A DNA stretch of 64,000 nucleotides from Vibrio comitans (GCA_024346835.1 AP024866.1:1116001-1180000); one strand, 5' to 3'; positions 11,335-19,991 are shown, counted from the stretch's first letter. The notes: generated from the sequence alone by a model not told the origin. A program made the numbers and translations.

Positions 11335-11614
11335 ATTTAGCGGAGGTTGTGCGCTCTAAGATCCTGGATAAGTTCTGCGAACTTTCCAGGATGACGTTGC
11401 TTTGAGGCGATACTCAACGCTTAAGATCGTCATGCGGTGATACGGGGTTGGCCTGCGCGGCTTTGGTCAACTATCGGTGGGCTCGGAGCCTATTGATGAG
11501 GCTGAGGTGGTTTAGATTTAGCGGGGAGTGCGCTCTAAGGTCCTGGATAAGTTCTGCGAACTTTCCAGGATGACGCTGCTTCAAGACGATACTTAACGCT
11601 TAACATCGTCATAC
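11265..11614. repeat. 181-bp tandem duplication of the mukB 3' end and its downstream hairpin
   Basis: The sequence from GGTTGGCCTGCGCGGC at 11265 (inside mukB) to about 11433 is repeated from 11446 to about 11614. The copies share the last 23 mukB codons, the stop TAG, and a downstream palindrome (TCCTGGATAAGTTC-TGC-GAACTTTCCAGGA). Differences include a few substitutions (CAATCGGTAGGC versus CTATCGGTGGGC) and a 2-base indel just after the stop. The second copy is a non-coding remnant. The offset is exactly 181 bases at the 5' edge. Confidence 0.92.
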
Positions 11615-11790
11615 TGGAAGCCACTAAAGTGGCTATCCAGTATCTTAGATACAGCCCATGTCAGCAAAAACTAAACACCCGTCATACTGGAAGCCACAAA
11701 GTGGCTATCCAGTATCTTAGATACAGCCCATGTCAGCAAAACCCAAACACCCGTCATACTGGAAATCACAAAGTGATTATCCAGTATCTT
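11608..11790. repeat. Three tandem ~72-bp hairpin repeats
   Basis: GTCATACTGGAA starts at 11608, 11681 and 11753 (periods 73 and 72). Each unit contains ATACTGGAAGCCAC...GTGGCTATCCAGTAT, a stem with one bulged base. The first two units continue with CTTAGATACAGCCCATGTCAGCAAAA. The third unit carries compensatory changes in the stem (AATCAC/GTGATT), so pairing appears to be maintained. The array fills the gap between mukB and the convergent YeeZ-like gene; no gene was seen in 11335-11824. Confidence 0.9.
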
Positions 11791-11824
11791 AGCGAGTGCC
11801 CAACCTAGTATATTTTCAAACCCT

Positions 11825-12658
11825 CTACAGCAAATCAAACGTATGCTGATAGTGGTATTGATACCCCAACTTTACCGACTTCGAACTATCAATTCGCTTA
11901 TCCGGCGTATCAATAACCTCAGGCAAGGTAATATCAAGATCTCTTGATTCAATCGCAGCTTGATAAAACTGCGCTTTGTCACAAGTGCTGGGTGTCGAGG
12001 CGTTGATGATGCCGTGGTTGATATAATTCATCGCAAACTCAACCACACCTACCGCATCAACGCGATGCAGCATGTTTGCAGGAGAATTGCGACTCACCGA
12101 GCGCAATCGCGTTGCAAAGCGCGAAGGGTGGCGTATCTCATCGACTAATCCACTGCAGCGGATCACCACAGAATCCATCCCACAATCAATAACCCTTTGC
12201 TCTGCTTGCAACAGTGCAAGGCTTTTATCGGAAAACTCATTATTGCCAAGCGCTAACTCTAGGCTAGCATCTTCCTCTTTCATATCTTTAGATTCAGAAG
12301 GGTAGACCGCAGTTGAGCTAATCATTATGACTTTGTTAGCACCACCTTGTTTTGCTGCTTCGCAGATTTGTTGCCAGTTATTGGCATAACTGTCCCAATC
12401 GGGAGTAGTACTGCGTCTAAAGCCTGGAGTGATGCACCCTATAACCACCTCTATCTGCGATTGCTCAATGAGTGAGGCTAGGGACTGCGTGGAAGGTAAG
12501 GGAAGTTGTAATTGGTGAGCAGATAAACCCAGTTCAAGGCTTTCTTTAGTGCTCTCATGACTGGAATTTGTTACGTGAACCGTATGATTCGAGGCGCTAA
12601 GCTGTTTGGCTAATGGGCGGCCAAGCCAGCCTGCGCCTATAATTAAGACAGCAGTCAT
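11825..12658 (-). CDS. YeeZ-like NAD(P)-binding SDR/epimerase family protein
   Basis: A 277-residue protein with an N-terminal dinucleotide-binding motif VLIIGAGWLGRPLAKQL (GxGxxG at residues 8-13), the strand-end motif VIGCITP, and VIMISSTAVYPSES, with the serine and tyrosine expected of extended SDR folds. It resembles E. coli YeeZ and other NAD-dependent epimerase/dehydratase proteins of unknown substrate. It overlaps nothing but starts 2 bases after the stop of the 77-residue gene upstream, so the two likely form an operon. It faces mukB convergently. The reaction cannot be assigned. Confidence 0.8.
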   Translation of the reverse strand: MTAVLIIGAGWLGRPLAKQLSASNHTVHVTNSSHESTKESLELGLSAHQLQLPLPSTQSLASLIEQSQIEVVIGCITPGFRRSTTPDWDSYANNWQQICEAAKQGGANKVIMISSTAVYPSESKDMKEEDASLELALGNNEFSDKSLALLQAEQRVIDCGMDSVVIRCSGLVDEIRHPSRFATRLRSVSRNSPANMLHRVDAVGVVEFAMNYINHGIINASTPSTCDKAQFYQAAIESRDLDITLPEVIDTPDKRIDSSKSVKLGYQYHYQHTFDLL

Positions 12659-12660
12659 AG

Positions 12661-12894
12661 TTAGTGACTAAGTGCTCTCAATACTTTTTCGGCGTGCTCT
12701 GCAATTTCAATGCCTTCGTCTGTTAGATAGCCGCCATCACTGAGAGTACATAAACCTTTATCGAAAAGTCTTTTGACGGCCAGTTGTATATGTTCTTCTG
12801 CGTCGCTGTGTACTTTGATACCTGTTGCAGCACTGCTTAAATCGAATTGAAGAAGTAGATTAAGTTCATCGATCAATAGTTGGTTGAATTTCAT
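12661..12894 (-). CDS. TIGR02647 family small protein
   Basis: A 77-residue acidic helical protein, MKFNQLLIDELNLLLQFDLSSAATGIKVH..., with the conserved DKGL(C/I)T...DGGYLTDEGIE-AEHAE segment of the TIGR02647 family found in gammaproteobacteria. The fold looks like a small winged helix (LFDKGLCTLSDGGYLT), but function is not established. It is preceded on the minus strand by AAAAGGAAAAAGC and leads into the YeeZ-like gene with a 2-base gap. Confidence 0.75.
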   Translation of the reverse strand: MKFNQLLIDELNLLLQFDLSSAATGIKVHSDAEEHIQLAVKRLFDKGLCTLSDGGYLTDEGIEIAEHAEKVLRALSH

Positions 12895-13423
12895 GCTTTT
12901 TCCTTTTTGATACTTTCTTCCACAGTAGGACTGGAATAGCAGTGAATCAACAACAAACAGTAAAAAACGTTATCTATATCCTACGCTCGCTCAATTGTTC
13001 ATCACTAAAGAGCATTCTGACGGAAATTTAAAAGAAATGTCATTGTCGCGTAAAAAAAGTCAAATTTAACATTGACTCTTTGTCAGCCCAGATAGGACAA
13101 GACTTTACACTTTTTATCCACAATTATTGTGGATAACCGCCCTAGAAACCTGCAAAGAGCAGTGTTTAAAAATCCATCAAACAACACAGTAAAGTAAATT
13201 AAATTAGTTATTTACATTTACTTTCAATTTAAGTTGCGTCAAATTGCGCGCTTTAAAAATTTCATTAGTGATCCGGTTGCGTATTCAAGCTGTGAATAAC
13301 TCTTTTTGATAGGGAATATCATTAGCAACAACTGGATAGATCAAGGAAATGGTCTAAGTTTTTAGTATTGGCTCACCGTGGTATCGCTGTGGTGAATGAA
13401 TAACAACAATCAAGGCAATGTGT
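12895..13423. other. Divergent intergenic region between the TIGR02647 gene and torE
   Basis: This A+T-rich stretch of about 530 bp has no open frame that looks like a gene. It contains an AGTCAA-N8-TTGACT inverted repeat (13058-13077), three consensus DnaA boxes (listed separately) and presumably the torECA promoter. I could not identify a convincing TorR box. Confidence 0.6.
13114..13299. promoter_or_regulatory. Cluster of three consensus DnaA boxes, two in a perfect palindrome
   Basis: TTATCCACA at 13114-13122 and its inverse TGTGGATAA at 13128-13136 form a perfect 23-base palindrome around ATTAT. A third box, TGTGAATAA (TTATTCACA on the other strand), is at 13291-13299. All fit the strong DnaA consensus TTATNCACA. 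Three such 9-mers within 186 bp are more than chance would readily give. The role (titration, reactivation or local transcription control) is not known. Confidence 0.7.
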
Positions 13424-13600
13424 ATGAGTGATATGAATAATATCCAAGAAGAAGAGAAACGTTCGCTTGAGTGGAAAGCGTTTCTTTTCATTGCAGTCGT
13501 TCTATTCCCAATCTTAAGCGTAGTGTTTGTAGGTGGGTATGGTTTTGTCGTCTGGATGCTTCAAGTATTTGTATGGGGGCCACCTGGCGTTCATGGCTAA
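13424..13600 (+). CDS. torE: TorE/NapE-type small membrane protein
   Basis: A 58-residue protein with a short charged N-terminus, then one transmembrane helix, KAFLFIAVVLFPILSVVF, and the ending VVWMLQVFVWGPPG, characteristic of NapE/TorE proteins found at the head of TMAO reductase operons in Vibrio and Shewanella. The ATG at 13424 is preferred because AAGG lies 8 bases upstream; an ATG at 13418 would sit too close. It is followed 42 bases later by torC. The exact role is undefined. Confidence 0.85.
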   Translation: MSDMNNIQEEEKRSLEWKAFLFIAVVLFPILSVVFVGGYGFVVWMLQVFVWGPPGVHG

Positions 13601-13642
13601 GCAAGTTGCAATTCAGAAAACTGATTTAAGAGCGAGAGTAAG

Positions 13643-14827
13643 ATGAAGTCACTAATCGTCAAATTATGGAAAACGATGGGGCGCCCAGCAAAACACATAA
13701 GTTTAGGCGTGCTCACCCTAGGCGGCTTTTTAGCCGGGGTTATGTTTTGGGGCGGATTTAACACCGCTTTGGAAGCGACCAACACTGAAGAGTTTTGTAT
13801 TAGCTGCCACACTATGCGTGACAACGTATACGAAGAACTCCAAACAACGGTTCACTGGAAAAACCATTCTGGTGTTCGTGCAACCTGCCCAGATTGTCAC
13901 GTTCCTCATGAATGGACTGCGAAGATAGCGCGTAAGATCCAAGCTTCTAAAGAAGTGTATGCCCAGATTTTTGGGGACTTAGATACCCCAGAGAAATTTG
14001 AAGCACGTCGCTTTGAGCTAGCTCGTCATGAGTGGGATCGTTTCTCTGCTAACCAATCTTTGGAATGTAAAAACTGTCACAACTACGATTCAATGGATTA
14101 CGAGTTGATGTCTCCAACGGCTCGAATTCAGATGAAACAAGCGGCTGAACGTGATCAAAGCTGTTTGGATTGTCACAAAGGTATCGCTCACAAACTGCCT
14201 GAAAATATGGATACCTCTGGTGGTATGGTCGGTGAGCTAGAACAGATAGCGCACTCAACCTCTTATTCTAAAGACTCCTCTTATGTGTCTGTTCGCCACC
14301 TTCCTCTATATGAAGACAAAGACCTTTCTGTTGAAGCTGGTCTATTGAACCCTGCATCTCAGATTAAGGTTCTTCAAGTCACTGACAAAGCTTTGCAGGT
14401 TGAGATTAGTGGCTGGCGTAAAGACAAAGGCTTTGGTCGAGTGATTCAAGAAGACTTTGGTATGAATATCGCCGTGGGCTCCCTTCTTAAAGAGGCAGCA
14501 CAAAGTGATGCTATTGTGCAAAGCTTTGAAGAAAAAGAAGATGAGCTAACCGGTTTACCATGGAGCCGAGTTGTTGCAACAGTTTGGATGAAACCAGAAG
14601 CACTAGTACAAGGCTACGAGCCAATTTGGGAGCGTGCGGGTGAGTCATACACCGTTAACTGCTCAACCTGTCATACACAGCCAGCTCCAGCACACTTCAG
14701 TGCTAACGCTTGGCCGGGAATGTTCAATGGTATGTCAGCATTCGTAAACCTAGATACTGATAGTGAAGCGTTGGTATTGAAATACCTACAGAAACATTCA
14801 TCTGATTTCTCAGATGAGCATCACTAA
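13643..14827 (+). CDS. torC: Pentahaem c-type cytochrome TorC (NapC/NirT family)
   Basis: A 394-residue protein with an N-terminal membrane anchor (residues 20-42). Five CxxCH haem sites are seen: CISCH (52-56), CPDCH (82-86), CKNCH (142-146), CLDCH (174-178) and CSTCH near residue 355. The first four make the NapC/NirT domain that takes electrons from menaquinol; the fifth, in the C-terminal domain, passes them to the terminal reductase. That pentahaem layout is specific to TorC/TorY. Its stop lies 19 bases before the torA start, so they are cotranscribed. Confidence 0.95.
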   Translation: MKSLIVKLWKTMGRPAKHISLGVLTLGGFLAGVMFWGGFNTALEATNTEEFCISCHTMRDNVYEELQTTVHWKNHSGVRATCPDCHVPHEWTAKIARKIQASKEVYAQIFGDLDTPEKFEARRFELARHEWDRFSANQSLECKNCHNYDSMDYELMSPTARIQMKQAAERDQSCLDCHKGIAHKLPENMDTSGGMVGELEQIAHSTSYSKDSSYVSVRHLPLYEDKDLSVEAGLLNPASQIKVLQVTDKALQVEISGWRKDKGFGRVIQEDFGMNIAVGSLLKEAAQSDAIVQSFEEKEDELTGLPWSRVVATVWMKPEALVQGYEPIWERAGESYTVNCSTCHTQPAPAHFSANAWPGMFNGMSAFVNLDTDSEALVLKYLQKHSSDFSDEHH

Positions 14828-14846
14828 TTCTGGACGGAGAGAAATA

Positions 14847-17312
14847 ATGTCATTATCAAGAAGAAGCTTTCTGAAAGGTTTAGGGGCATCAGGTGCTGCA
14901 GCATCAGTGATTGGTCCAAGCTTATTAGTATCAAGCTCCGCTAGCGCCGCTTCAGAAACAGAAGGTGTATGGAAGACGTCGGGATCTCACTGGGGCGCTT
15001 TTCGTGCTCGAGTGTGGGCCGGTAAGGTTCAAGAGATAAAGCCACTAGAAGTGGATAAATACCCGACTGAGATGCTAAATGGTATCAAGGGTATTATCTA
15101 CAGCCCATCACGTATCCGTTATCCAATGGTTCGCTTAGATTGGTTGAAGAAACATAAGTACGCGACAGATACGCGCGGTAATAACCGCTTTGTTCGCGTG
15201 ACATGGGATGAGGCCCTGGATCTTTTCTATCGAGAGCTTGAACGTATTCAAAAAGACTACGGTCCTTGGGCGCTACATGCAGGTCAAACAGGTTGGCGTC
15301 AAACAGGCCAAATGCACAGCTGTAACAACCACATGCAGCGTGCTATTGGTTTGCATGGCTATTCGGTGAAGAAAGTAGGGGATTACTCTACTGGTGCTGG
15401 TCAAACGATATTGCCATATGTGCTTGGTTCTACTGAGGTGTATGCGCAAGGTACTTCTTGGGAGCTTATCCTAGAGAACAGTGACAACATCATTATCTGG
15501 GCAAATGATCCAGTTAAGAACCTTCAGGTAGGTTGGACCTGTGAAACCCATGAGTCGTTTGAGTATCTTGAGCAACTAAAAGAGAAGGTCGCGAAGAAAG
15601 AGATCAATGTGATCTCGGTGGATCCGGTGAAAAACAAGACTCAGCAATACCTTGGCAATGAGCATTTGTATGTGAATCCACAAACAGATGTGGCCTTCAT
15701 GTTAGGTATGGCTCATACCCTGTATAAAGAAGAGCTGTACGACAAGAAATTTATCGAACTGTACTGTCTCGGCTTCAATGAGTTTGTTCCTTATATGATG
15801 GGTGAAACCAAAGATAAGGTTGAGAAAACACCTGAGTGGGCAGCAGAAATCTGTGGTGTGCCTGCAGATAAGATTCGTGAATTTGCTCGTATGCTAGTGA
15901 GCGGCCGTACTCAAATCTTGTTTGGGTGGTGTATACAGCGTCAAGAGCATGGTGAGCAACCTTACTGGATGGGAGCAGTATTGGCCTCTATGATTGGCCA
16001 AATTGGCTTGCCAGGCGGCGGTGTATCTTATGGCCACCATTACTCTGGTATTGGCGTTTCCTCTACAGGCTTTGGCGCGCCAGGCTCTTACCCTCTAAAC
16101 ATCGATACCGGCCAAGAGCCTAAGTACACCAACAAGGACTTCAACGGTTATAGCAGCGTTATCCCCGTTGCCCGTTGGATTGATTGTTTGCTAGAACCTG
16201 GTAAGAAAATTCAAGCCAATGGTAGTGAGGTCACCCTTCCTGCTTACAAAATGATGGTGATTAGTGGTAACAACCCTTGGCATCACCACCAAGATCGTAA
16301 CAATATGAAGAAGGCGTTTAAAAACCTTCAAACCATGGTGACCATTGATTTTGCTTGGACAGCGACTTGTCGATTCTCAGATATCGTTCTGCCAGCTTGT
16401 ACTCAGTTTGAGCGCAATGATATTGACGGCTATGGTGCATACTCAGGTCGTGGTCTCGTTGCCATGCATAAGCTAGTAGACCCATTATTCCAGTCTAAAA
16501 CTGACTTTGACATCATGACAGAGCTTACCGCTCGCTGGGGCCGTGAAAAGGACTACACGCGCGGTATGTCAGAAATGGAATGGGTGAAGAGTCTATATGA
16601 TGGCTGTAAGGCATCTAACCCTAAGTTCAACCTGCCAGAGTTTGAAGAATTCTGGGAGAAAGGCTTCCTGGACTTTGGTAAGGGGCAACCATGGACTCGT
16701 CACGCCGATTTCCGTGAAGACCCAGAGATTAGTGCGCTAGGTACCCCATCGGGCTTTATAGAGATCACCAGCCGTACAATTGGGCGTTATGGCTACGAAC
16801 ATTGCCAAGAACACCCAATGTGGTTTGAAAAATCAGAGCGCTCCCACGGCGGACCAGGTTCTGATAAACATCCGTTCTGGCTACAGTCTTGTCACCCTGA
16901 TAAACGTCTTCACTCACAGATGTGTGAATCTGAAGAGTTCCGCGCAACATATGCGGTACAGGGACGTGAACCTTGCTACCTAAATCCTAATGATGCGAAA
17001 GCAAAAGGCATTAAAGATGGTGATTTGATTCGCGTGTTTAATGATCGCGGACAGCTTCTTGCTGGGGCAGTGGTAAGTGACCACTACCCAGAGGGTGTGA
17101 TTCGAATTGAAGAAGGGGCATGGTATGGACCACTCAATGAGAAGATTGGCGCAATAGATACTTATGGCGATCCAAACACCCTAACTCAAGACATCCCATC
17201 ATCAGAGTTGGCACAGGCAACATCAGCCAATACGTGTTTGGTGAATATCGAGAAGTTCAAAGGCGAAGTACCTCCAGTGACTGCCTTTGGTGGGCCATTA
17301 GAGGTTTCTTAA
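14847..17312 (+). CDS. torA: Periplasmic trimethylamine-N-oxide reductase TorA
   Basis: An 821-residue molybdopterin enzyme. The N-terminus [20 protein letters not shown] is a twin-arginine signal with cleavage near SASA. The mature part has motifs of the DMSO/TMAO reductase group: [49 protein letters not shown], and the C-terminal cofactor domain ending in the [10 protein letters not shown] segment. It reduces TMAO to trimethylamine with electrons from TorC. The start at 14847 is supported by GGACGGAGAG. The chaperone torD is at 2381-3028. Whether this is the torA or the torZ paralogue cannot be settled from one copy. Confidence 0.94.
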   Translation: MSLSRRSFLKGLGASGAAASVIGPSLLVSSSASAASETEGVWKTSGSHWGAFRARVWAGKVQEIKPLEVDKYPTEMLNGIKGIIYSPSRIRYPMVRLDWLKKHKYATDTRGNNRFVRVTWDEALDLFYRELERIQKDYGPWALHAGQTGWRQTGQMHSCNNHMQRAIGLHGYSVKKVGDYSTGAGQTILPYVLGSTEVYAQGTSWELILENSDNIIIWANDPVKNLQVGWTCETHESFEYLEQLKEKVAKKEINVISVDPVKNKTQQYLGNEHLYVNPQTDVAFMLGMAHTLYKEELYDKKFIELYCLGFNEFVPYMMGETKDKVEKTPEWAAEICGVPADKIREFARMLVSGRTQILFGWCIQRQEHGEQPYWMGAVLASMIGQIGLPGGGVSYGHHYSGIGVSSTGFGAPGSYPLNIDTGQEPKYTNKDFNGYSSVIPVARWIDCLLEPGKKIQANGSEVTLPAYKMMVISGNNPWHHHQDRNNMKKAFKNLQTMVTIDFAWTATCRFSDIVLPACTQFERNDIDGYGAYSGRGLVAMHKLVDPLFQSKTDFDIMTELTARWGREKDYTRGMSEMEWVKSLYDGCKASNPKFNLPEFEEFWEKGFLDFGKGQPWTRHADFREDPEISALGTPSGFIEITSRTIGRYGYEHCQEHPMWFEKSERSHGGPGSDKHPFWLQSCHPDKRLHSQMCESEEFRATYAVQGREPCYLNPNDAKAKGIKDGDLIRVFNDRGQLLAGAVVSDHYPEGVIRIEEGAWYGPLNEKIGAIDTYGDPNTLTQDIPSSELAQATSANTCLVNIEKFKGEVPPVTAFGGPLEVS

Positions 17313-17330
17313 CCTCTCATGATTGAAACA

Positions 17331-17361
17331 AAAACCACCGATTAATCTCGGTGGTTTTTTT
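17331..17361. terminator. Bidirectional terminator between torA and a lipoprotein gene
   Basis: AACCACCGA-TTAA-TCTCGGTGGTT with seven T on the plus strand and a short T-run on the minus strand. It follows torA by about 20 bases and lies just past the stop of the convergent lipoprotein gene. Confidence 0.9.
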
Positions 17362-17403
17362 ATGCCCATGGTGACGGATAAACAAATAATCCTAGTTGGT
17401 AGA

Positions 17404-17847
17404 TTAGTAACTAAGAGTAGCTTCTTGAGTATCAATGAGTAGTTGGTTAGCTTGGTCAACTACATTTTGGTACATAGACTCATCTGGATACACCATCCAC
17501 TCACCGTCTGTTGGGTGTGTTACCCAAACGTAGTTTTCGGTGATTTCATACTCAATCCAGCCAATATCGGTTTTGTGATTGAGTACATCCATTGAGTGAC
17601 CGAGGGTGTATGTGTGAGTGTACGATGCAACGTGAATTAACTCATTAGATTCATCAACTGTAAACTCAATCGTGTCATTACATTCGTTATAAGTAAGCAT
17701 GTATGTAGTAGTGACATCCATTACCGCTATTTCCATTTCAGTATTTACTGAACAGTGCTCCGGCTCTTCTGTTGTTGAGGAAGATGACGAAGAACCACAG
17801 CCAATAAGTGATGTAGTAATAAGTGTTGCTAGCAAAACTTTTTTCAT
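17404..17847 (-). CDS. Predicted small lipoprotein, unknown function
   Basis: Starting at the ATG at 17847 the protein is 147 residues, MKKVLLATLITTSLIGC-G, a type II signal peptide with lipobox LIGC at residue 17. A Ser-rich linker (GSSSSSSTTEEPEHC) and a globular part with two further cysteines (residues ~32 and ~53) and many Thr/Tyr follow. The reading frame is open upstream to 17991, but those residues (MPKNAHGC...) have no signal character. I recognise no family. Convergent with torA and divergent from the glycine-zipper lipoprotein gene. Confidence 0.75.
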   Translation of the reverse strand: MKKVLLATLITTSLIGCGSSSSSSTTEEPEHCSVNTEMEIAVMDVTTTYMLTYNECNDTIEFTVDESNELIHVASYTHTYTLGHSMDVLNHKTDIGWIEYEITENYVWVTHPTDGEWMVYPDESMYQNVVDQANQLLIDTQEATLSY

Positions 17848-18163
17848 GGTCGGTATCTTATATTGTTGAATGCTATTTTTTTTGCGTAATAGGTACGAAT
17901 TGTGTGGAATTCTATTGCATGCGAAATATACTGTCAACGTGTGAGAAGCAATTTTATTCAGAAACGAACAGCCGTGAGCATTCTTTGGCAATAAAATGAA
18001 ATCACACTAAGAATCATTCAGTGTTTTTTTGCCTCATGATTAAGGATTAAGGCCTGACGGTGTGATTTGTTTTACTTATGGTTGCAATACTTAGAGCTAA
18101 TTTCTCTATTGCTTTAGCTAGCTGTATCTTACGCTCAATTTAAATTGTTGATGAGTTCAGAAA
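17848..18163. other. Divergent promoter region of two lipoprotein genes
   Basis: About 316 bp of A+T-rich sequence between divergently transcribed lipoprotein genes. No gene, repeat or well-matched operator was identified. Confidence 0.5.
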
Positions 18164-18592
18164 ATGAAATCAAGCCTAATGAAAATGAGCAGTGTATTAA
18201 GTATCGCGATGTTAGTGGGGTGCTCATCTCCTGCTTTTGATGCTGAGAATGAAAACGCTGCTCGTAACCGAGGTGCGGCAGGTGGTGCTCTTGTTGGAGC
18301 AACACTAGGAGCGCTAACTGGCGAACCAGAATTGGCGGTCATGGGGGCTGTTGCTGGTGGCGTGACCGGAGGTGTTGCCGGTTCTATGAAAGACTTAGAA
18401 GACTCTCGCTCAGCAGATCGAAATGAAGTGCTTGCTGATGGCATCAGTCAGGATAACCGTAGCGATGCCGAAAAGAGACTTGCTGAGCTAGAAGCTGAAA
18501 TCCGAATCAAAGAGCTAGAAGCTAAACTGGCTGAGTATGAGGAAGCGGAATTAGCAGACCACGATGAAGTGGAAGAGTTGCCTGCGAGTTAA
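18164..18592 (+). CDS. Glycine-zipper lipoprotein
   Basis: A 142-residue protein with a lipoprotein signal (MKMSSVLSIAMLVGC-SS, lipobox MLVGC). A glycine-zipper stretch follows (residues ~36-75: GAAGGALVGATLGALTG...AVAGGVTGGVAGS), then a highly charged helical tail with LAELEAEIRIKELEAKLAEYEEA, probably coiled coil. Glycine-zipper lipoproteins of the YMGG/Rick_17kDa kind sit in the outer membrane. The function is unknown. The ATG at 18164 is used; MKMSS at 18179 is an alternative start. It is followed by its own terminator. Confidence 0.75.
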   Translation: MKSSLMKMSSVLSIAMLVGCSSPAFDAENENAARNRGAAGGALVGATLGALTGEPELAVMGAVAGGVTGGVAGSMKDLEDSRSADRNEVLADGISQDNRSDAEKRLAELEAEIRIKELEAKLAEYEEAELADHDEVEELPAS

Positions 18593-18622
18593 CAACTTTT
18601 TGTAACAAAAGTACTTTATACT

Positions 18623-18655
18623 AAAACCACCAACTTATACTTGGTGGTTTTTTTG
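18623..18655 (+). terminator. Terminator of the glycine-zipper lipoprotein gene
   Basis: AAAACCACCAA-CTTATAC-TTGGTGGTTTTTTTG: a 9-bp stem and a T-run, 30 bases after the stop codon. Confidence 0.9.
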
Positions 18656-18686
18656 TACCTGCTATTTAACGAGTCAAATTTCAGGC

Positions 18687-18800
18687 AAAAAAAAAGCCGA
18701 CCACGAAAAAACGTGCGATCGGCTTGTATTCTTGTGAACAAAAAACTACGTTCACTAACAACGTCAGTTGGCTAGGTGATCCTTGGCTTAAAAGGATCAC
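18687..18800 (-). ncRNA. qrr: Qrr quorum-regulatory small RNA
   Basis: Read on the minus strand from about 18800, the transcript starts GTGATCC-TTTTAAGCCA-AGGATCAC (first stem-loop). It then has the almost invariant Qrr core CCTAGCCAACTGACGTTG/TTAGTGAA (about 18778-18748) and a second hairpin with TTGTTCAC. It ends with the terminator stem AAGCCGATCGCACG/CGTGGTCGGCTT and nine T (18695-18687). Length is about 114 nt, slightly longer than usual. Qrr RNAs act with Hfq to repress the LuxR/HapR master regulator mRNA and activate or repress other targets at low cell density. A sigma-54 promoter and LuxO-like site lie upstream. It sits alone between a lipoprotein and an ion-channel gene, not beside luxO, so it is not the qrr1 locus. 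Confidence 0.95.
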
Positions 18801-18808
18801 TCCTACTA

Positions 18809-18826
18809 ATGCAGTATGCGTGCCAA
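18809..18826 (-). promoter_or_regulatory. Sigma-54 promoter of qrr
   Basis: Minus-strand TTGGCACGCATACTGCAT matches the -24/-12 consensus TGGCAC-N5-TTGC, with GG (18824-18823) and GC (18812-18811) correctly spaced. The GC lies about 12 bases before the predicted Qrr start. LuxO phosphate plus sigma-54 is the known activator of qrr genes. Confidence 0.9.
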
Positions 18827-18888
18827 CTTTTGAATTTATTTATTAAGCCTTTGTTATATAAGGATTAAGTTTTAAATTTTCACTTTAT

Positions 18889-18915
18889 TCGCAAATTGCA
18901 TTTTCATATTGCAAT
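18889..18915 (-). promoter_or_regulatory. Candidate LuxO-binding region upstream of qrr
   Basis: Minus-strand ATGCAATTTGCGA (18901-18889) matches 11 of 13 positions of TTGCAWWWTGCAA. A second half-site ATTGCAAT lies at 18908-18915. The pair is 65-90 bp upstream of the sigma-54 promoter, the usual enhancer distance for qrr genes. Match by eye. Confidence 0.55.
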
Positions 18916-18995
18916 GATTTTTGTATTTTTGCATATGTGTGTCTGTGCATATTTTAGGCATGCAGTTTGAAAGCACCTTCATCATACTTCTGAGA

Positions 18996-19991
18996 TTAGA
19001 CAAAGATTCTAAATACCAAGGTTTCAAGTGCCACAATGCCGAACAGGGCAGGAAACGCAATTCGAGAAATAATGTCCAACCTGTGGGCAAGCTCCAATTT
19101 ACCCTCCTTTGCTAGCGCAGACGTTGCAATGCACTGTAGAAGGCTGGCAAACACCAAAATAGTCGATGCCAAAATAAAATAGTCTAGGCTGGTTAAATAA
19201 GGCAGACGAGGCAAGATAGTGTCTGCGGAAAAGCGGTAGGCAATCAAAGTTAACATAGAGGTTATTGCGATACCTACATTACTGGCGACATTGAGTGGGT
19301 CCATCCAAAACACCGCCCAAGACATAGCAACAATTAATGCTAACGGTAGGATCATCTTTAGGATGTAGTAACTGCTAAGTCGCTCTGCAACAAAGCCGTA
19401 ATTGATACCTGCGACATTGATGGTGTCGTTTTCATAAGGTCGATAGGCTTTAGTTTCAGAAAACCAGTCTAGGATACGCCAGTCCGCCAGAGACAAACTT
19501 TTCGCAATACCTGAGAATTCTTCTATATCCACCATTTTAATTTCATCAGGAGTGTATCCAGGCGCGACTAAATGGAAGTTGAAGTCTTGAGTATCAAACG
19601 GAAAGCGGTTCAAACGCATTGCCTGTGAATATCCCCCCCAACTTGCGACTAAGAACGATACTTGACCTTCAGGAGTTATGGTGACGCTATCTTTGTTGTG
19701 AAAGAAGATCTTTTGCTGACTAACGATCTGAAACTGAGGGTGCCAAACCTCTTCTAGATCTTTGGTAATAGGTTCGGGGCCAGGGTGAGCTTCACGGCTG
19801 TCTAGCCAGCTCAAGCGATAGAAAAGGCGAATATCAAAGCTTTGTGACGAGGTATCAATGCCATCTACGTCAGCAACGAATAGGGCGGTGTTTACTTTTA
19901 AGGGAAGGTCACCAGGAGGTAAACCCTTTGAGGCGAACGCAGCAGGAACTATACAAAATAGCGTTAATAAAAAAATCCCAATCGTTCGCAT
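18996..19991 (-). CDS. Pentameric ligand-gated ion channel homologue (GLIC/ELIC type)
   Basis: From the ATG at 19991 the protein is 331 residues. It has a signal peptide (MRTIGIFLLTLFCIVPAAFA) and a beta-rich extracellular domain starting PLKVNTALFVADVDGIDTSSQSFDI. The conserved loop motif LNRFPFDTQDFNF is present, without the two Cys of animal Cys-loop receptors. Four membrane helices follow: LKMILPLALIVAMSWAVFWM (M1, with the typical Pro), NVGIAITSMLTLIAY (M2, pore), YFILASTILVFASLLQ (M3) and ISRIAFPALFGIVALE (M4). Prokaryotic members are cation channels gated by protons or amines. GGAG nine bases upstream supports the 19991 start; an ATG at 20021 is open too. The gene follows cmoA by about 60 bases in the same direction, where cmoB might be expected. 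Confidence 0.88.
   Translation of the reverse strand: MRTIGIFLLTLFCIVPAAFASKGLPPGDLPLKVNTALFVADVDGIDTSSQSFDIRLFYRLSWLDSREAHPGPEPITKDLEEVWHPQFQIVSQQKIFFHNKDSVTITPEGQVSFLVASWGGYSQAMRLNRFPFDTQDFNFHLVAPGYTPDEIKMVDIEEFSGIAKSLSLADWRILDWFSETKAYRPYENDTINVAGINYGFVAERLSSYYILKMILPLALIVAMSWAVFWMDPLNVASNVGIAITSMLTLIAYRFSADTILPRLPYLTSLDYFILASTILVFASLLQCIATSALAKEGKLELAHRLDIISRIAFPALFGIVALETLVFRIFV

Noticed and set aside
11608..11790. CRISPR-like array at the mukB end
   Set aside because: Only three units, hairpin-based, and the spacers are repeated too; same family as dispersed palindromes.
12895..13423. TorR box for the torECA promoter
   Set aside because: Only weak partial matches to CTGTTCATAT were seen (for example TTGTTCATCA near 12996), too poor to call.
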